64,000 nt of DNA from Adineta vaga (Eukaryota; Rotifera). Position 1 is the stretch's first letter, and each line of letters opens with the position of its first letter. The position numbers and the translations under genes are program-made. Positions 51,901 to 64,000 of the stretch are shown here, in pieces. The stretch spans positions 12,896,001 to 12,960,000 of the forward strand of contig CP075494.1 of assembly GCA_021613535.1 (NCBI GenBank). Direction: 5' to 3'. The notes below the pieces were generated by a model. The model saw only the letters and a list, made by a program, of their open reading frames with translations. It did not search any database and was not told where the DNA came from.

Positions 51901-52436
51901 TTAGAAGATTTAATCACTGTCTAATCAATTCGGTTGATGAATACACGAATGAATTAACAAGAGGAGTATATGTCCAATATTTTATTATGAAGATCCAGTT
52001 TATGAAGTTAGTTGAAAAAAAGAAAGAAGTTGATACAAACAACAATAGTGATAATAGAAAATGAGAAAAAAGCAAAAAACACCGTCGAGCAATTAGCAAT
52101 GAGAAAAGAAAATTTGTTAATTAAAGAAAAAAATAAATTCAAACTGGATTTTTCATACAAAGATGGTCAATAATAAACGAGAAATATTGAAATATACACA
52201 CATGATTTAAGAAAAGAGAAAAAGATCAGCGTAGCTAGTAGAAAACATTGAAACACATAGCAAAACTATAATGCAGAAAAAGAGAACGAAAATTTGCTAA
52301 GTTTAAACTTGAAAGTGAGAAAATATCTTGTTTTTTTTAAGAAACAATGATTAAATGATATCAAAGAATAAAATGATTCTTGGTTTTTTTATAGGAACTA
52401 TTGTAAAATAATATTTCACATCAGTTTAGCAAATGT
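48930..52436. other. 3.5 kb gene-poor region
   Basis: No gene I can support. It contains a possible transposon end at 50594-50645 (TA followed by CAGTAAAACCTTG) and a related AACCTTGAAAAAATACAAC at about 50058. A 93-codon open frame from 49634 starts with a hydrophobic stretch but has no recognisable family. Confidence 0.5.
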
Positions 52437-55400
52437 CTAGATATGTCGTTTCTTTTTCTTTCTACGAGATTCATCATCACTACGAATTGTCACTGGTGCA
52501 TAAGCATGATGTGGACCAACTTGACCTGGAACATCCACTTGACATTGCAAGTAAAGTTGTTCAGTTTCAGAATTTCCATTTGGTTCTAATATAACAGTAT
52601 CACCGTCTTGCTATGAAAATTAAGAAAAAAAAACAAAAAAAATAAGTAAGATATGATCACAAAATCAAATTATCAATACATACACGAGCATAATCTGGAA
52701 GACTTGTATCATGTCCATATCGACTCCATACTATTTTATATTGTTGTGCATTTTTAACATGACAGGTGATACGTGCTGTTTCACCTCGACCAAGAGTTAC
52801 TTCTGTTGGTTCTACACTAACTTCAACAGCTTCCATACGTTGTTGAGATCCTCTTCCCTGTTCGTCATTGTGATGATTCTGCTCGTGGCCTTCATTTGTG
52901 TTGGTACCTCCAATTTGAAGGTCATAACTGCTGTCTTGTGCTTGCATTGATGGTACACGTGGAAAAGTTACTTCACATCTAAAAGAGCGGAAGAAAAAAA
53001 CATTCAACAGAATTGCTGGACGCATGAATATTACCTGTAACGTCCAGCATCATTCACTTGAGCGTTACGAATAATGATTGAACCATCCGGATGTACTTCT
53101 ACATCTATAAAACCATAAAAGAATTAATACATGTAAAAAATGAACAATCATATTATATTACTATTTTCTAATGGTCGACCATCTTTTGTATATGCATATT
53201 CATATGGACGTTCGATATTTCCATGAACAGCACATTGTAAATAAATATCTTGTCCTAGATGGTGATTTTGTTCGTCACGTGGTTGAAAGCGAATTTCAAT
53301 ATTATCACGACCATTGCCTTGATTTCCATTTCCTATAATATTCATTCAAATTTTATTCAAAATATGTGTAAGTATATTAACTAGATTAGTAGACAAGAAA
53401 TATTTTCTCACAAACAAATGAATGTAAATTAGTTTCTTTAAATTATTATGTTATGTCGTTCATTTGATTTTTCATAAAACATTGATAAACGAATATGTTT
53501 TATACAAACGATTTTAAAAGAATACCCTTTGGCCAAAGCACAAGAAGCATTATAATCGAAAAACAAGCAAAAGCATTCAAAAAACAAGTAGGCAACTGAT
53601 GTTTCGCTCACCATGATTATTTTGTTGATTAGCTAAAACAACATGCATATACAAATATATACATATATGTACGTTCAAAAGAATGTAAGTCTTTCTAATC
53701 AATAAAGAATCACTAGCTCAGAAAGAATTCATTAAGAAAATTCAAAATTCTATTTTTACTACAAATATCTACTTTGATTGGTTTTATATTCTTTTTTTGT
53801 GTTAAAGATAAATATTCTTACATGATTCTCGCCATTGAATATAGACTGCAGATGATACACGTCCTTGATTATTACTGACTTCAAGATGGTATTGTCCAGC
53901 AACATCACTTGAACGACCTTCAATATGTAACATACCATTACTACGTGACGTTGCACCATCAGGTAAAGTTGATGAACCATCTTTTGACCAAGTTACTGTT
54001 GCTCCTCTTCCTCCCTGAATTTAATAAATGAAATTTAGAGAAAGAAGAAATAAGATTTTCGATTTTTGTTTTTATCTTACAGTAATAGTTGGTGTTACAT
54101 CGATAGTTTCACCATGACCGATACTATATTGATCTTGTGGAAAACGAATGATTGGTGGACCTTGGACGCGTACACGACGTCTTGGTTCAACTTTAATTTG
54201 TATTTCTTGTGCGTCTTCACTATGTGTATTACGTGCACTGACTCGATAGGTACCAGTGGCATCAAGAGTAGCTTTATTAAGAATTAAACGATTTGGTTCA
54301 ATAGTAAAGTAAGATGGCATTGGTTGATATCCATCAGGAGTTACTCTATTCCAGACAACATTCACTGCCTCATGAGACTAAATGGTTTGAAAATAGAAGA
54401 GAATATCAATATTTATAGTTCTTTATATGATCAATTTCAACGTACAGAAAGAACATATTGAACAGTTAAACGTTGACCTTCTTTTAATTGTATAAAGTCT
54501 GGTTTAATTGTCAGTTTCAATGCAGCTCCTATAGACAACAAAGCAAAAGATATTATGTATATGTAATTTTCATTCGAAAGCTATCAACAAACCTGCATGA
54601 TAATCCAAATGAATAACAATCGTTTCAATACTACCATCGGAATGAGTGATTGTGCTAACATAATTTCCAGCTTGATCAGCAGATGGATTTCGAAAGACAA
54701 GATCGCTGTCGATTTGAATGACAGTCGCTGGTAAGGCACTACCATCGGGACGGCGCCATATAACTGTTCGTGGTTGAGCATTCTAAGAAAAATCAACAAT
54801 AAAACTATAGTGTGAGCAAGAATTGAAATAGATTGATTACGAACAAGAATCTCAAGACGAACACGTTGTTCTGGTTGACCACCGCTTAAAGTAATAGGAA
54901 ATGGTTTCGAATCTCGTGCATCGTACGATTTTTTATTGATCAGGTATGAAGCACGAACACTACTTCCAGGTGTAGGAACTAAAAAATTAATTTATTCATA
55001 TTAATTTTCATAAATAAAAAGTATTCTCACCTGGTGCAGATCCATCTTTCGGTACACATTGGTTACTTCGTTCGTTGAGCATATATCCTGATCTACATCG
55101 TTCACAATGATCACCTTCACTGTTACCTTGACAATTCTTTAATCAACAAAAATAAATAAAAGATTTAATTCGAACTTCAATTCAACTATTTAGAAAACAC
55201 ATACGAAACATTTGCCTGTATCTTGATCACATAGACTGGATCGTTCATTACATAATGTTCGACACGATAAACAATGACCCAAGTAGAAACCAACAAATGC
55301 GTGTACACGGCCATAACCTTCGGCACATTTTTCACATGATGTTCCCGTATAATTCGCTGGACAACGACATGATTCTACGGTAGGTGCATTTTCACTGCGA

Positions 55401-58400
55401 CCATCACGAGTTGCAGTATTGAATACTACAGCATGAAGACTAGAATCAAAAAGATAATTACTCTAATAACCATTAAAATCTTTCTTACACAGCATTTCGA
55501 CGACCACCAATTGGATTTATTTTGATCAGTAATAGTTTCAAATCTGCTAATGCCATAAGAATAATTTCACGAGTAACAGACGCACCATCTTTACGTGTAA
55601 ATGTTCTCTAGAATGACGAAAATCAATATTCAATATCATATTTTTTTATCATTGTTCGAAAAAAAAATGTGTATACCTCATTACATGCAACTGAATAAAT
55701 ATCTCTTTTATTAGCTTTGAATCGTTCTGTTGAAGGAATTTTATGAACCAGATCAATATTGTTACCACGTAACCAAATGAAGTCATCATCACTTGGTGCT
55801 TCTTGATCATTGCCATCATTGGTAAAATGAACATCTATATTACCATCGTATAATGTTACGAAATTACCAAGAATTTCAGATGGTGCTTTCCAATATAGAA
55901 CTTCACGAGTAGATCGACCTAATGAATTTTGATCAAGAGCTAATTCACGTCCGCCATCAAGTTTTTGAATTCTATCACCAGCTTGATATGAATTTGTTTC
56001 GAAATCAATTGGTACAGCATTCCAATTAGAGATTGGAAGAGCAATCTATTGGGAAACAACGAAAGATTTATAAAAGATAGAGCATTCAATTTAGAAAGAA
56101 TATCTACAGCTTGTCGTAACCAATCTGTTGATGTACAATGTGCTGATACACCCGAACAGAAACATGATAAACAGCCATTCGGTGTCACTGGATTGAGATA
56201 GAAATGGCTACGTTTACATTGATTACATCGATCACCTTCAACATTGTATTTACATATACAACGACCACCACGTTCTACTTGTGTACCGGATGCATCACAA
56301 ACTGTTGAGAAAAGATCGTACTATTATTATTTTTTTTGAAAAAATATTAATATACAAACATTGTCCAGAAGCTGTGGCGATCAATTGACAATCACATGCT
56401 GTACCACTCAGAGCATTTCCTTGATATCCTGGAGCACACAATTCGCAATGAAAACCAACAGTATTATGTTTACAATCCTTGGAAGAAACATTATTTTCGT
56501 CGATAGAAATGTTCTTAGATAGATTTTACATACTAGACATCGTCCATTTTCGTCGCAACGATCTGAATGGCCATTACAAAAACATACATATACTTGTGGC
56601 CGTGGAGCTGGAGCCGTTGGTGGTGGTGGTGGTGGTCGTGTAGTTGTTGTTGGTGGCGGTGGTGGTGGAGGTGGAGGTGGTGGTGCACCACATGTTATTG
56701 CCGATGATTGTCCTCTCGCTAATATTATTGAAAACAAAACAAAGCATGACACATATGATATTTTCTTGAAGAATAGAAACTACAAACCGACGATAACACT
56801 GACAATAGCATCCGGAACAGCAAAGGTAAAACCTTGGTTATTAAGTGCTTCGCATGAGTATGCGCCACCATCATTTACATTAACATTACGAACTGTTAAT
56901 ATACCAGTAATGACAAATGGATCGTTTGGATCTGCTGTTTGGATCATAGTACATCGATTATGTTCCGAACAATCAATACAAATATGTCCCCAATTGAGAC
57001 GCCAATTAATATAAGGTGCTGGTGTACCACGAACAGTACATTGAATAGTTAAAGTATTACCAAGATTGACTTCAATTTGACGTTGTGGTGGAGTAAGAAT
57101 TGTTGGTTTAGCTGTAAATAGTTCATATTATTTAGATCAAAAACTAATATCATGAATAACATTCACTTACCACAACCGATTTCATCCGATCGATCAGGAC
57201 AATCATTATAACTATCACATTGAAATGATCTTGGAATACATACGGGACTACCATTTGTACCATTCACACCAGCACATTGATATTCATTTTGTTTACAATA
57301 ACGTTGACGGGGTAGTATTTCTATAGCAGAAAGAAAAATTGAGAAGATTTTTTCTTCATCTTCTTCTTCTTCTTCTTCGACATACCGCAATAATGTTGTG
57401 CTTCATCACTTCCATCATCGCAATCCCTAAAAATCAATCATATTGATTTGAAAAATATCTTATTTTCAAACCAATTTTGTTCCTACCGATCACCATCACA
57501 CGCCCAAAATTTCTGAACACATTTTCTCCCTCTAGTCCGATCAACACAACGAATTTCATTCGGTTGACATGTATCAGCATCTAATAAATTTCCAACAAAG
57601 TCATTTTATATTCATTATTTTCTATATGGAAACATTTCAACTTACGATTACACGATTCATCACTATTATCACCACAATCATTTTTACCATCACATACATA
57701 CGAACGTGGAATACAATTTCCATTTCGACAAGTTGCTTCATCATATTTACAACCAGCACCGATTGCTGGAGAAGTATAAAAAGAAATAACTAAATTTTCA
57801 AGATAATTAGTTTCGAGTTTATTCCTAGTCGATAATTTACCTGGTGTTGACGCTGATCCTGTACAAGAGGAAAAAAAAGTAAAACGATCATTTCAAATCT
57901 TTTCATTCTATATACTTATACCTATGAATGTTAAATCGCTAGTAGCATCTGCGTAACCACTATCGGGAATAGCACAACGATAATTGCCTAGATGCGATTG
58001 TGAAATAGGATTAATATGAAGAGTTCGTCCACGTGAATAGAATGGTTGCTCATCACGAAGAAGCTACAAAACAATAAAATTTATTTATTAAATAATAGAA
58101 AAACAAAAACATACTCGATGATTAAAATACCATTGAATACGATTTTCATCTTCTTGTGCTGCACCTTCACATTGTAATTGAACAGTATCACCTTCAGCCA
58201 TATTTGGTACAATGATACGTAAATGTCTAACATTAACTCGACCTAGAAATAAAATTCGATTTTAGAAGCAATAATTTTATCATTCTATGTCACTAACGAT
58301 CAGGAGCAATCGATCCAGGATAAGTTGTACGTGAGCTTTGACCACCATTACCATCATTATCTTGCATAGTGAGAGTAGCTGAAGCTGAATTTCCAATACT

Positions 58401-60005
58401 ATCTTGTGCCATACATGAATATGTACCAATTTTTGTTGCATCATCCAATGTAATACGTGATCTTAATGTTACTTGTGATGCTGAAACTTCTCGGTCATTC
58501 TCCGACTCTGAATCTAATTGAGCATGACGCTAAAAATAATATTTAAAAATTTCATTTCTTGTATATCACAATGGGACGTTCCTTACTCGTTCAGGTTCCT
58601 CTTGCACCCAAAAAATGCTTGTACTTAAATCGCCTCCATAAACAATACAAGTTAAGTCAACTGTTTGACCACGTTGAACGTGTAAAACATCTGGTCTAAC
58701 AACAACACGAAGTTCACTTTGACGAGTTGGTTCACTTTCATCTCGTACTGAAATCGAAATAGTTTGTTTCAATAAAAGCTTTATTGTTTTTTCTTAACTA
58801 TAAATTCAAAACTCTAGAGAAGTTATTTCGACTTGCCTTGAGTATCATCAGTTTGTGATGGATTTTCTAAAAAGCATAGAAGAAAGCAATTAAAGCAATA
58901 CCCAAAGATTGATAATAATATTGCATATTTATGAACGATATGTGTTCATGAAAGAAGGAAGAGATTAGTTAATAATGGATAAAATCACAAAATGAAGATG
59001 TGACTTGAAATTGTCCATTAATCTCATTTTTTTCCAAACGAATGGAAATTTCGAATCTATCTTCTTGTTTTCGTTCGTGTATTATTTCACATTATTCAAT
59101 GATACTTATGACTATTACAGATTGATACGTTTCATTGATTGTTGAAGAAATAGATTTGCTCATCACAAGACATATAGTGATGATCACGTTTTTTTGCGGT
59201 TATATGTGTATTTATTAGTAGAGAATAAGCAAGAAGGATACGAATGGATCTCTTTTGATCTTACCATCATCATCCGCATCTGTCTCCGCTAAAATAGAAA
59301 TAAAGATAATGATTAATCAAAATAATCATCTAATAAGAGAGAAAAGAAAGCATAAGATAAAGCATAGAAAACAAGTGAAAATGAATCGTGCAAATTGATC
59401 TCTTCTCTTGTGTGTTTTTAGCACACCTGACGGTTGAATTTTGCTATAAAATGTTGAAATTTGTGGAATAGGAGCTTCAGCAGCTATATCTATTGTTGTG
59501 AAAAATGTAGTGAAATCAATTGTTTTATCATCGATTTCCATTGAAATTGTAGTCGTTGCTAAAGATAAATCGATGGCTTGTATCTTGATCATTGTCAGTG
59601 AATACACTTACTACAATGATTTTCATCTGAACCATCTGTACATTCAATATTTCCATCACAATAAGGAGCACATATACTATTATCATCTTTGCAAGGTTCT
59701 GTTCCTCTTGGACAAGCATCGTCTATTAGCAGGAGAAAGCAAGTAGCAAAGAGAAGAGCATGTAATGGTGAAAGATGAAAAGTATTATAGTTAAAACGTA
59801 AGTAATACAAGTGGTTTCATTGACATTGACGTACTTTCATCAGATTGTCGTTTAAATCTCAACCTTGAATTGAGTTTAACAGACGCACTCTAATAACAAG
59901 AGTTTAACAATTAGATCGGTAAGAGAATTCTATTACTTGTGATATCGATAGATCAACTAAGAAAAACAAACACAGGAAGATTCCTGTGAGTAATTTTATG
60001 TTCAT
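52437..60005 (-). CDS. HSPG2: Perlecan-like basement-membrane proteoglycan core
   Basis: A multi-exon gene from 60005 to TAG at 52437-52439. Signal peptide: [20 protein letters not shown]. Modules in order: one LDL-receptor class A (59720-59612); a linker; two Ig domains (58749-57922); three LDLRa (57765-57172, each ending DxSDE); one Ig (57113-56788); a polyproline segment; laminin-type EGF modules ([29 protein letters not shown]); a laminin IV (B) domain (about 56046-55442); more laminin EGF modules ([15 protein letters not shown]); then a run of Ig domains to the end. LDLRa, Ig, laminin IV/EGF, Ig is the perlecan domain II-III-IV order. No SEA domain, no clear SGD attachment site and no C-terminal laminin G domains are present; the protein ends in [10 protein letters not shown]. 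It is presumably secreted into extracellular matrix. Confidence 0.88.
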
Positions 60006-63000
60006 TCTCGGTCAATCAAAAGCAATACTTTCGAATGAATGAATGAATGAATGAAGAAAAAATAATAATAAAAATAATATCTGAAATAAGAGAATATTTA
60101 TTGTTTAATGTTGTTATTTGAAAAGAAAGAAAGAAACCTTTGAAAAGCTAGACCGTCTAATAATCCATTTCATTTCATTTTTAAAAAAAGATCATCTGAT
60201 CTACTTTCGCAGTACGTTTTTTGACAGAAACCATAGTTTAATCTTCACACATACATTCATGCATACATACATATTTAACATGAATTATATTGTAAACGAT
60301 CGAAACTGAATGTATAGTAAAGAGAACTCAAGGTATTCTATTGATTTAATTCTTTCTTTTTCGTTTTTCGTTTTTAAAACCGTTCTCATTTGTACAGTTA
60401 ACTCATGGATGATATGTGTAAATGAGAGAAAGAGAAAAACATGATGAAAACGTTCAAATAGAAACACAATTTTTTGTTGATATAAGAACTTGTTTGTGTT
60501 TCGATTAATTAAATAAACTATTGGCTAAATTAAGTGAGAAAAATATTGAGAATATCATATGAATAAATGATGATTGAAAACTTACATTTGTTGGAGGAAT
60601 TTCGTATAATCATCTCGTTTACTTGTTATACATATGATTATTGAAAACGTTTCATGTCTGCCGGGGAATCGCATGATGGAAATTAATCGAGTTGTTTGTT
60701 GCTCTAGAAGTTGAATTGAAAAAAGAAAAGAAGACTTTTAATAACATTTTCATTCATATAAAAAAACCTCATTCATATGACCTTCAATTCTTCTTTCGGT
60801 TTCTTTCGTTTGGAGAGGGAAATCAAGGTGATGGAATGGCTGGCATAATAAGTAAATATGAAAATTTTTCTTCTTCTTCTTCGTCTTCTATGTATTCTCA
60901 TTTTACTTGGACATTTGACTAATATTTAAAAACTGATAGAAAAAAAAAGAAGTCGATAATTTATTATGACTACAACTCATATTTACAACTGTAAGTCGAT
61001 CCGTTGATTGACAACGACTAAATTGATTCGACTCTTTCTCTCTGTATTTTCGAATTCTACGGCGAAATGGATTCATTTTCATTTTGCTTGTGGCTAATGA
61101 AATTCAATAGAGTCAGTTTTGTTTTGCTATTTATATTTTTCAGCTAGATTATTTCAATTCGTCTATTTCTGTTTTCGACTTCAAACAGAGAATGTGCTCA
61201 AGTTTTTTTGGTTTTCAGCTGTAATGGAATAGAATTATTTTATGGCTTTTTTTCTCAAGAGATTGCATGTTTTGAAGTTTTTGGTGAAAATAAAATACCG
61301 AACTCACCGAGGAAAAATCATATTGAGAAGTTTGATAACAAGAAAATATATTAATTTAACAGGTAATGAATATAACAGTAAACTTATATGGAATTGTGTA
61401 TAATCTTGTTTTTTTTTCTTTAAACTAACGATAAAAAAACCCATAGTTACATCTTTTTTTGACGGGAATAGAAAGGAAAATAATTCCTCTTGAGTTTTGA
61501 TTGATATTTCTATATTTATAATTTCTGCATGTAGATTTAATAGTTTTTTAGTGTGTGACCTTAAATTCTTTTGCTTCAGTAAGCACTCTCTCTATTTTAC
61601 GAATCGATAAAGTATTAACGATATTCTTCATCGCTACATAAATATGCTGAAATGTTCGAAAAGGACAAAATAAGACGGTATTTCGAAAATCGTGTATTGC
61701 TTCGAAATAAGCACAAAAATCTAGACCGCTTTTGTCTTTCAGCATGATCATGTGGCTCAAGTTCACATGAAGTACTAATCTAACAAAAGAAGGGTGAAGA
61801 AATCTACCGTGCATATAGGTAAATTTTAACTAGGCGTGAGTAACTATATTAGCATAGAATCACAATGAGGTACGATGAGTAATCAAGTGGTTATAAACCA
61901 CGACGATCGACAAGCTATACTTCGTGTCAAAGCAGATAAGTCCAATATAAACTGACTATTTGCCTATTCCCGTTGAAATCTATATGTCGAATATGAGTCT
62001 AATTATTCAATAAAAGTCCTTTGAATCTGTTAATTATGAGTCGAAATGATTGAAAGCAAATCGATCGTTTTTCTTTTGCCTTCATCTCTTTACAAGATCA
62101 ACAAGTAAGTATTTATTACAATAGGTAAATCTTTTTTTCTTCTATTCTTTTGGAATTTGATCCTATTCTAAAAATAACAATTATTCCTTCAAATATTAAA
62201 TCAAATAACTACTGAAATTTATGTTAATATTTCCATAGAAAATCGTCTCGTCTATTCTTTTCGAATGGGAAAAAAATACGATGAATAACTACGGTACACA
62301 ATCGACAATATTTTTTATGTACATTGTGAATACGATCGTCTACTTTCAACGATAAATACGTCATATTAATTACAATATAAATACACAATCTTGAGAAAGT
62401 ATGTATATTAATGCGTATAAAACTTTCCCATGTCAACGAACAAATTCCACGTAATGTGATCTCATTGGTAAAATACGAACTGCAAACATAAGATTAAATC
62501 TAATTTACTGGGAATGTAATTTGAGATAATTAGGTTAAAAATGAAATACAACATATCATTGTACAATTATCATCGATTAATGATAGATTTCAAAAGAAAT
62601 AAAACTTGCAACTTGCTTTTCTTTTCATAGTAAACGAAACTACGAAAGTATAATTATTCTTTTCCTCGATCAATATAGAAATATTTTGTTTTTAGTAAAT
62701 ATTGTACATTCTTTTATTGATCATATTTACGTAAAAAAGGTGGTAAATAAAACCACATTTGTTCTTATGTATTCACAACCACAAAACCTCATTATCAATG
62801 ACAAAATTTGTACAAACTATTAACTACATTCGAATAGATTGTAAATGAAGACATTATATCAGAAGATGCTTCTATCCAAAATCAATGGGTGATCAAAAAA
62901 GAAGTCGACTAAAAGAACGAAGTAAAATACTGGACAGGGTAACCTTAACTCTCACTCTTGAACATCATATTGATATTGTAAAAAAAATTTTTCAAGCTCT

Positions 63001-64000
63001 TCCCTCGTATGAGATATTTTCTTCATAAAAATCGTATAAAATAATACAAGAAACGTTTTCTTACCAATACATATTGACAGTTGCAGATGAATTGAATGTG
63101 AATTCACAATGCGTCTGTTGTCATTCTTCTATATTTGAGAACAACAAAGTGTACCGTCGTTAATGAAGTATACGTCGTCTATTTGCACAAATACGATCAA
63201 ACCTTGAAGAATATAGCAGGACAGAGCAAAAAAAACAGTATAGAAGCTACAAGAAATATGTTTTGCATCTTTGATGCTTACGGCAACTCACCTTCTTCCC
63301 GCAAAGTTTTCAAATATTTTCGCTTCTATTTTTCTCTTCTTTTATGGATGAAATCCATTTTACAACTGATGAATCAGCTGTCTAAGCGAAAAAAATTTGA
63401 AGAAATATAACTTTTTTTGTGATAAAGATTGAGTTTTAGTGTTCGTGCGAGCAATCAAAGAAACAACACTATTTGTGAGAAATGACTCATAAACTTGATA
63501 GATTGAAGAAACATTGGGTGAGATGTATATGTATGTTGTAAACGCTATTGTATATCCGATATCAACAATACGAGCATGACTTAGAGGATACTGATATTCC
63601 AGTATCGTATAAATTCAATGAAAATATGTGATGAATATGTTCATAAATATATCCACATCTTTTTAATATCGAGAGATAAATCAATGATATGAAACTTTCC
63701 ATCTTCTTCCATTGTATTTATGTTAATCGTAGGTGAGGTTTTTGGTTGATCACCCAAAGACGAGAAAGGTTCAAGTTAATTGAAATCTGTTAGAAATATC
63801 ATCGGTCTGTCTATGTTAAAATCAACAGAGTATGAATTCAGTTTGTTGATACTTGATATTAGTGATCTATTTAAAATAATACTGAACATGTCAGTAAAAA
63901 TCAAGCAAAAATATCTAAATGCTATTTTTATATTGGATAAGAACACTTGTCTGAAGTACTGGAAATCAAAAGATTCAACAATTTTTTTGTTTATTTATAA
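60006..64000. other. 4 kb without a supportable gene
   Basis: Begins with the upstream region of the perlecan-like gene, with a (GAAT)n run at about 60033-60053. Only one decayed retroelement-like fragment (61548-61814) was noticed. The remaining open frames look random. Confidence 0.5.
61548..61814 (-). pseudogene. Possible decayed LTR-retroelement reverse transcriptase fragment
   Basis: An open frame of 88 codons in which SHMIMLKDKSGLDFCAYFEA resembles the gypsy-type reverse transcriptase segment V-V-x-V-K-K-K-D-G-x-x-R-F-C-x-D-Y. Nothing upstream or downstream extends the match: no catalytic YxDD, no LTR. A weak, short resemblance that may be chance. Confidence 0.3.

Noticed and set aside
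60033-60053. (GAAT)n run as a telomere-like repeat
   Set aside because: Only about five units and unlike bdelloid telomere repeats; simple microsatellite.
63587-63606. 7-bp hairpin GATACTG...CAGTATC
   Set aside because: Too short and isolated to be a terminator or RNA gene in a eukaryotic A+T-rich spacer.

Overview
The window looks like nuclear DNA of a small-genome metazoan, most probably a bdelloid rotifer (Rotaria/Adineta/Philodina type). The reasons are strong A+T bias, many GT..AG introns of about 45-65 nt, tight gene packing on both strands, animal-only gene families (testican, perlecan, IP3 receptor, WASH complex) and at least one intronless gene of bacterial appearance. No bacterial operon, organelle gene, rRNA, tRNA or CRISPR array was seen. 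The species assignment is inference.

Layout. 1-6.7 kb, + strand: ribosomal protein eL37 (RPL37), the autophagy E2-like enzyme ATG3, a testican/SPOCK-type matrix protein, and a small secreted precursor that should yield one amidated RF peptide. 6.9-9.8 kb, - strand: RMI2 and the inactive chitinase-fold protein CHID1. 10.3-23.3 kb, - strand: a complete inositol trisphosphate receptor (ITPR). 24.9-30.2 kb, - strand: the cohesin acetyltransferase ESCO and mitochondrial aconitase. 31.1-36.5 kb, + strand: WASHC2/FAM21. 37-44 kb, + strand: an EF-hand protein, a 563-bp mariner-like foldback element, and two near-identical intronless GPCRs flanking an intronless GNAT acetyltransferase. 44.7-48.9 kb, - strand: a single-pass membrane protein with five GEVED-like repeats. 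52.4-60.0 kb, - strand: a perlecan-like protein (LDLRa, Ig, laminin EGF and laminin IV modules) that ends without LG domains. The last 4 kb and about 3.5 kb around 50 kb hold no gene I can support, only transposon traces.

Most of the genes are unrelated housekeeping or signalling genes that happen to be neighbours. The strongest observation is in the IP3 receptor. Two consecutive homologous exons (12014-11780 and 11657-11426) both encode the S4-S5 linker and S5 pore helix, with identical phases. Including both or neither shifts the frame into a stop, which is the signature of mutually exclusive splicing of an ion-channel pore. The same gene has a candidate 24-nt in-frame microexon at the place that corresponds to the mammalian SII splice region. 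Other notable points are a sharply bounded gene-conversion tract (941 nt with one difference) between the two GPCRs, a probable horizontally acquired GNAT, a polyproline N-terminus on WASHC2, an exon duplication inside WASHC2, and the RF-amide precursor.
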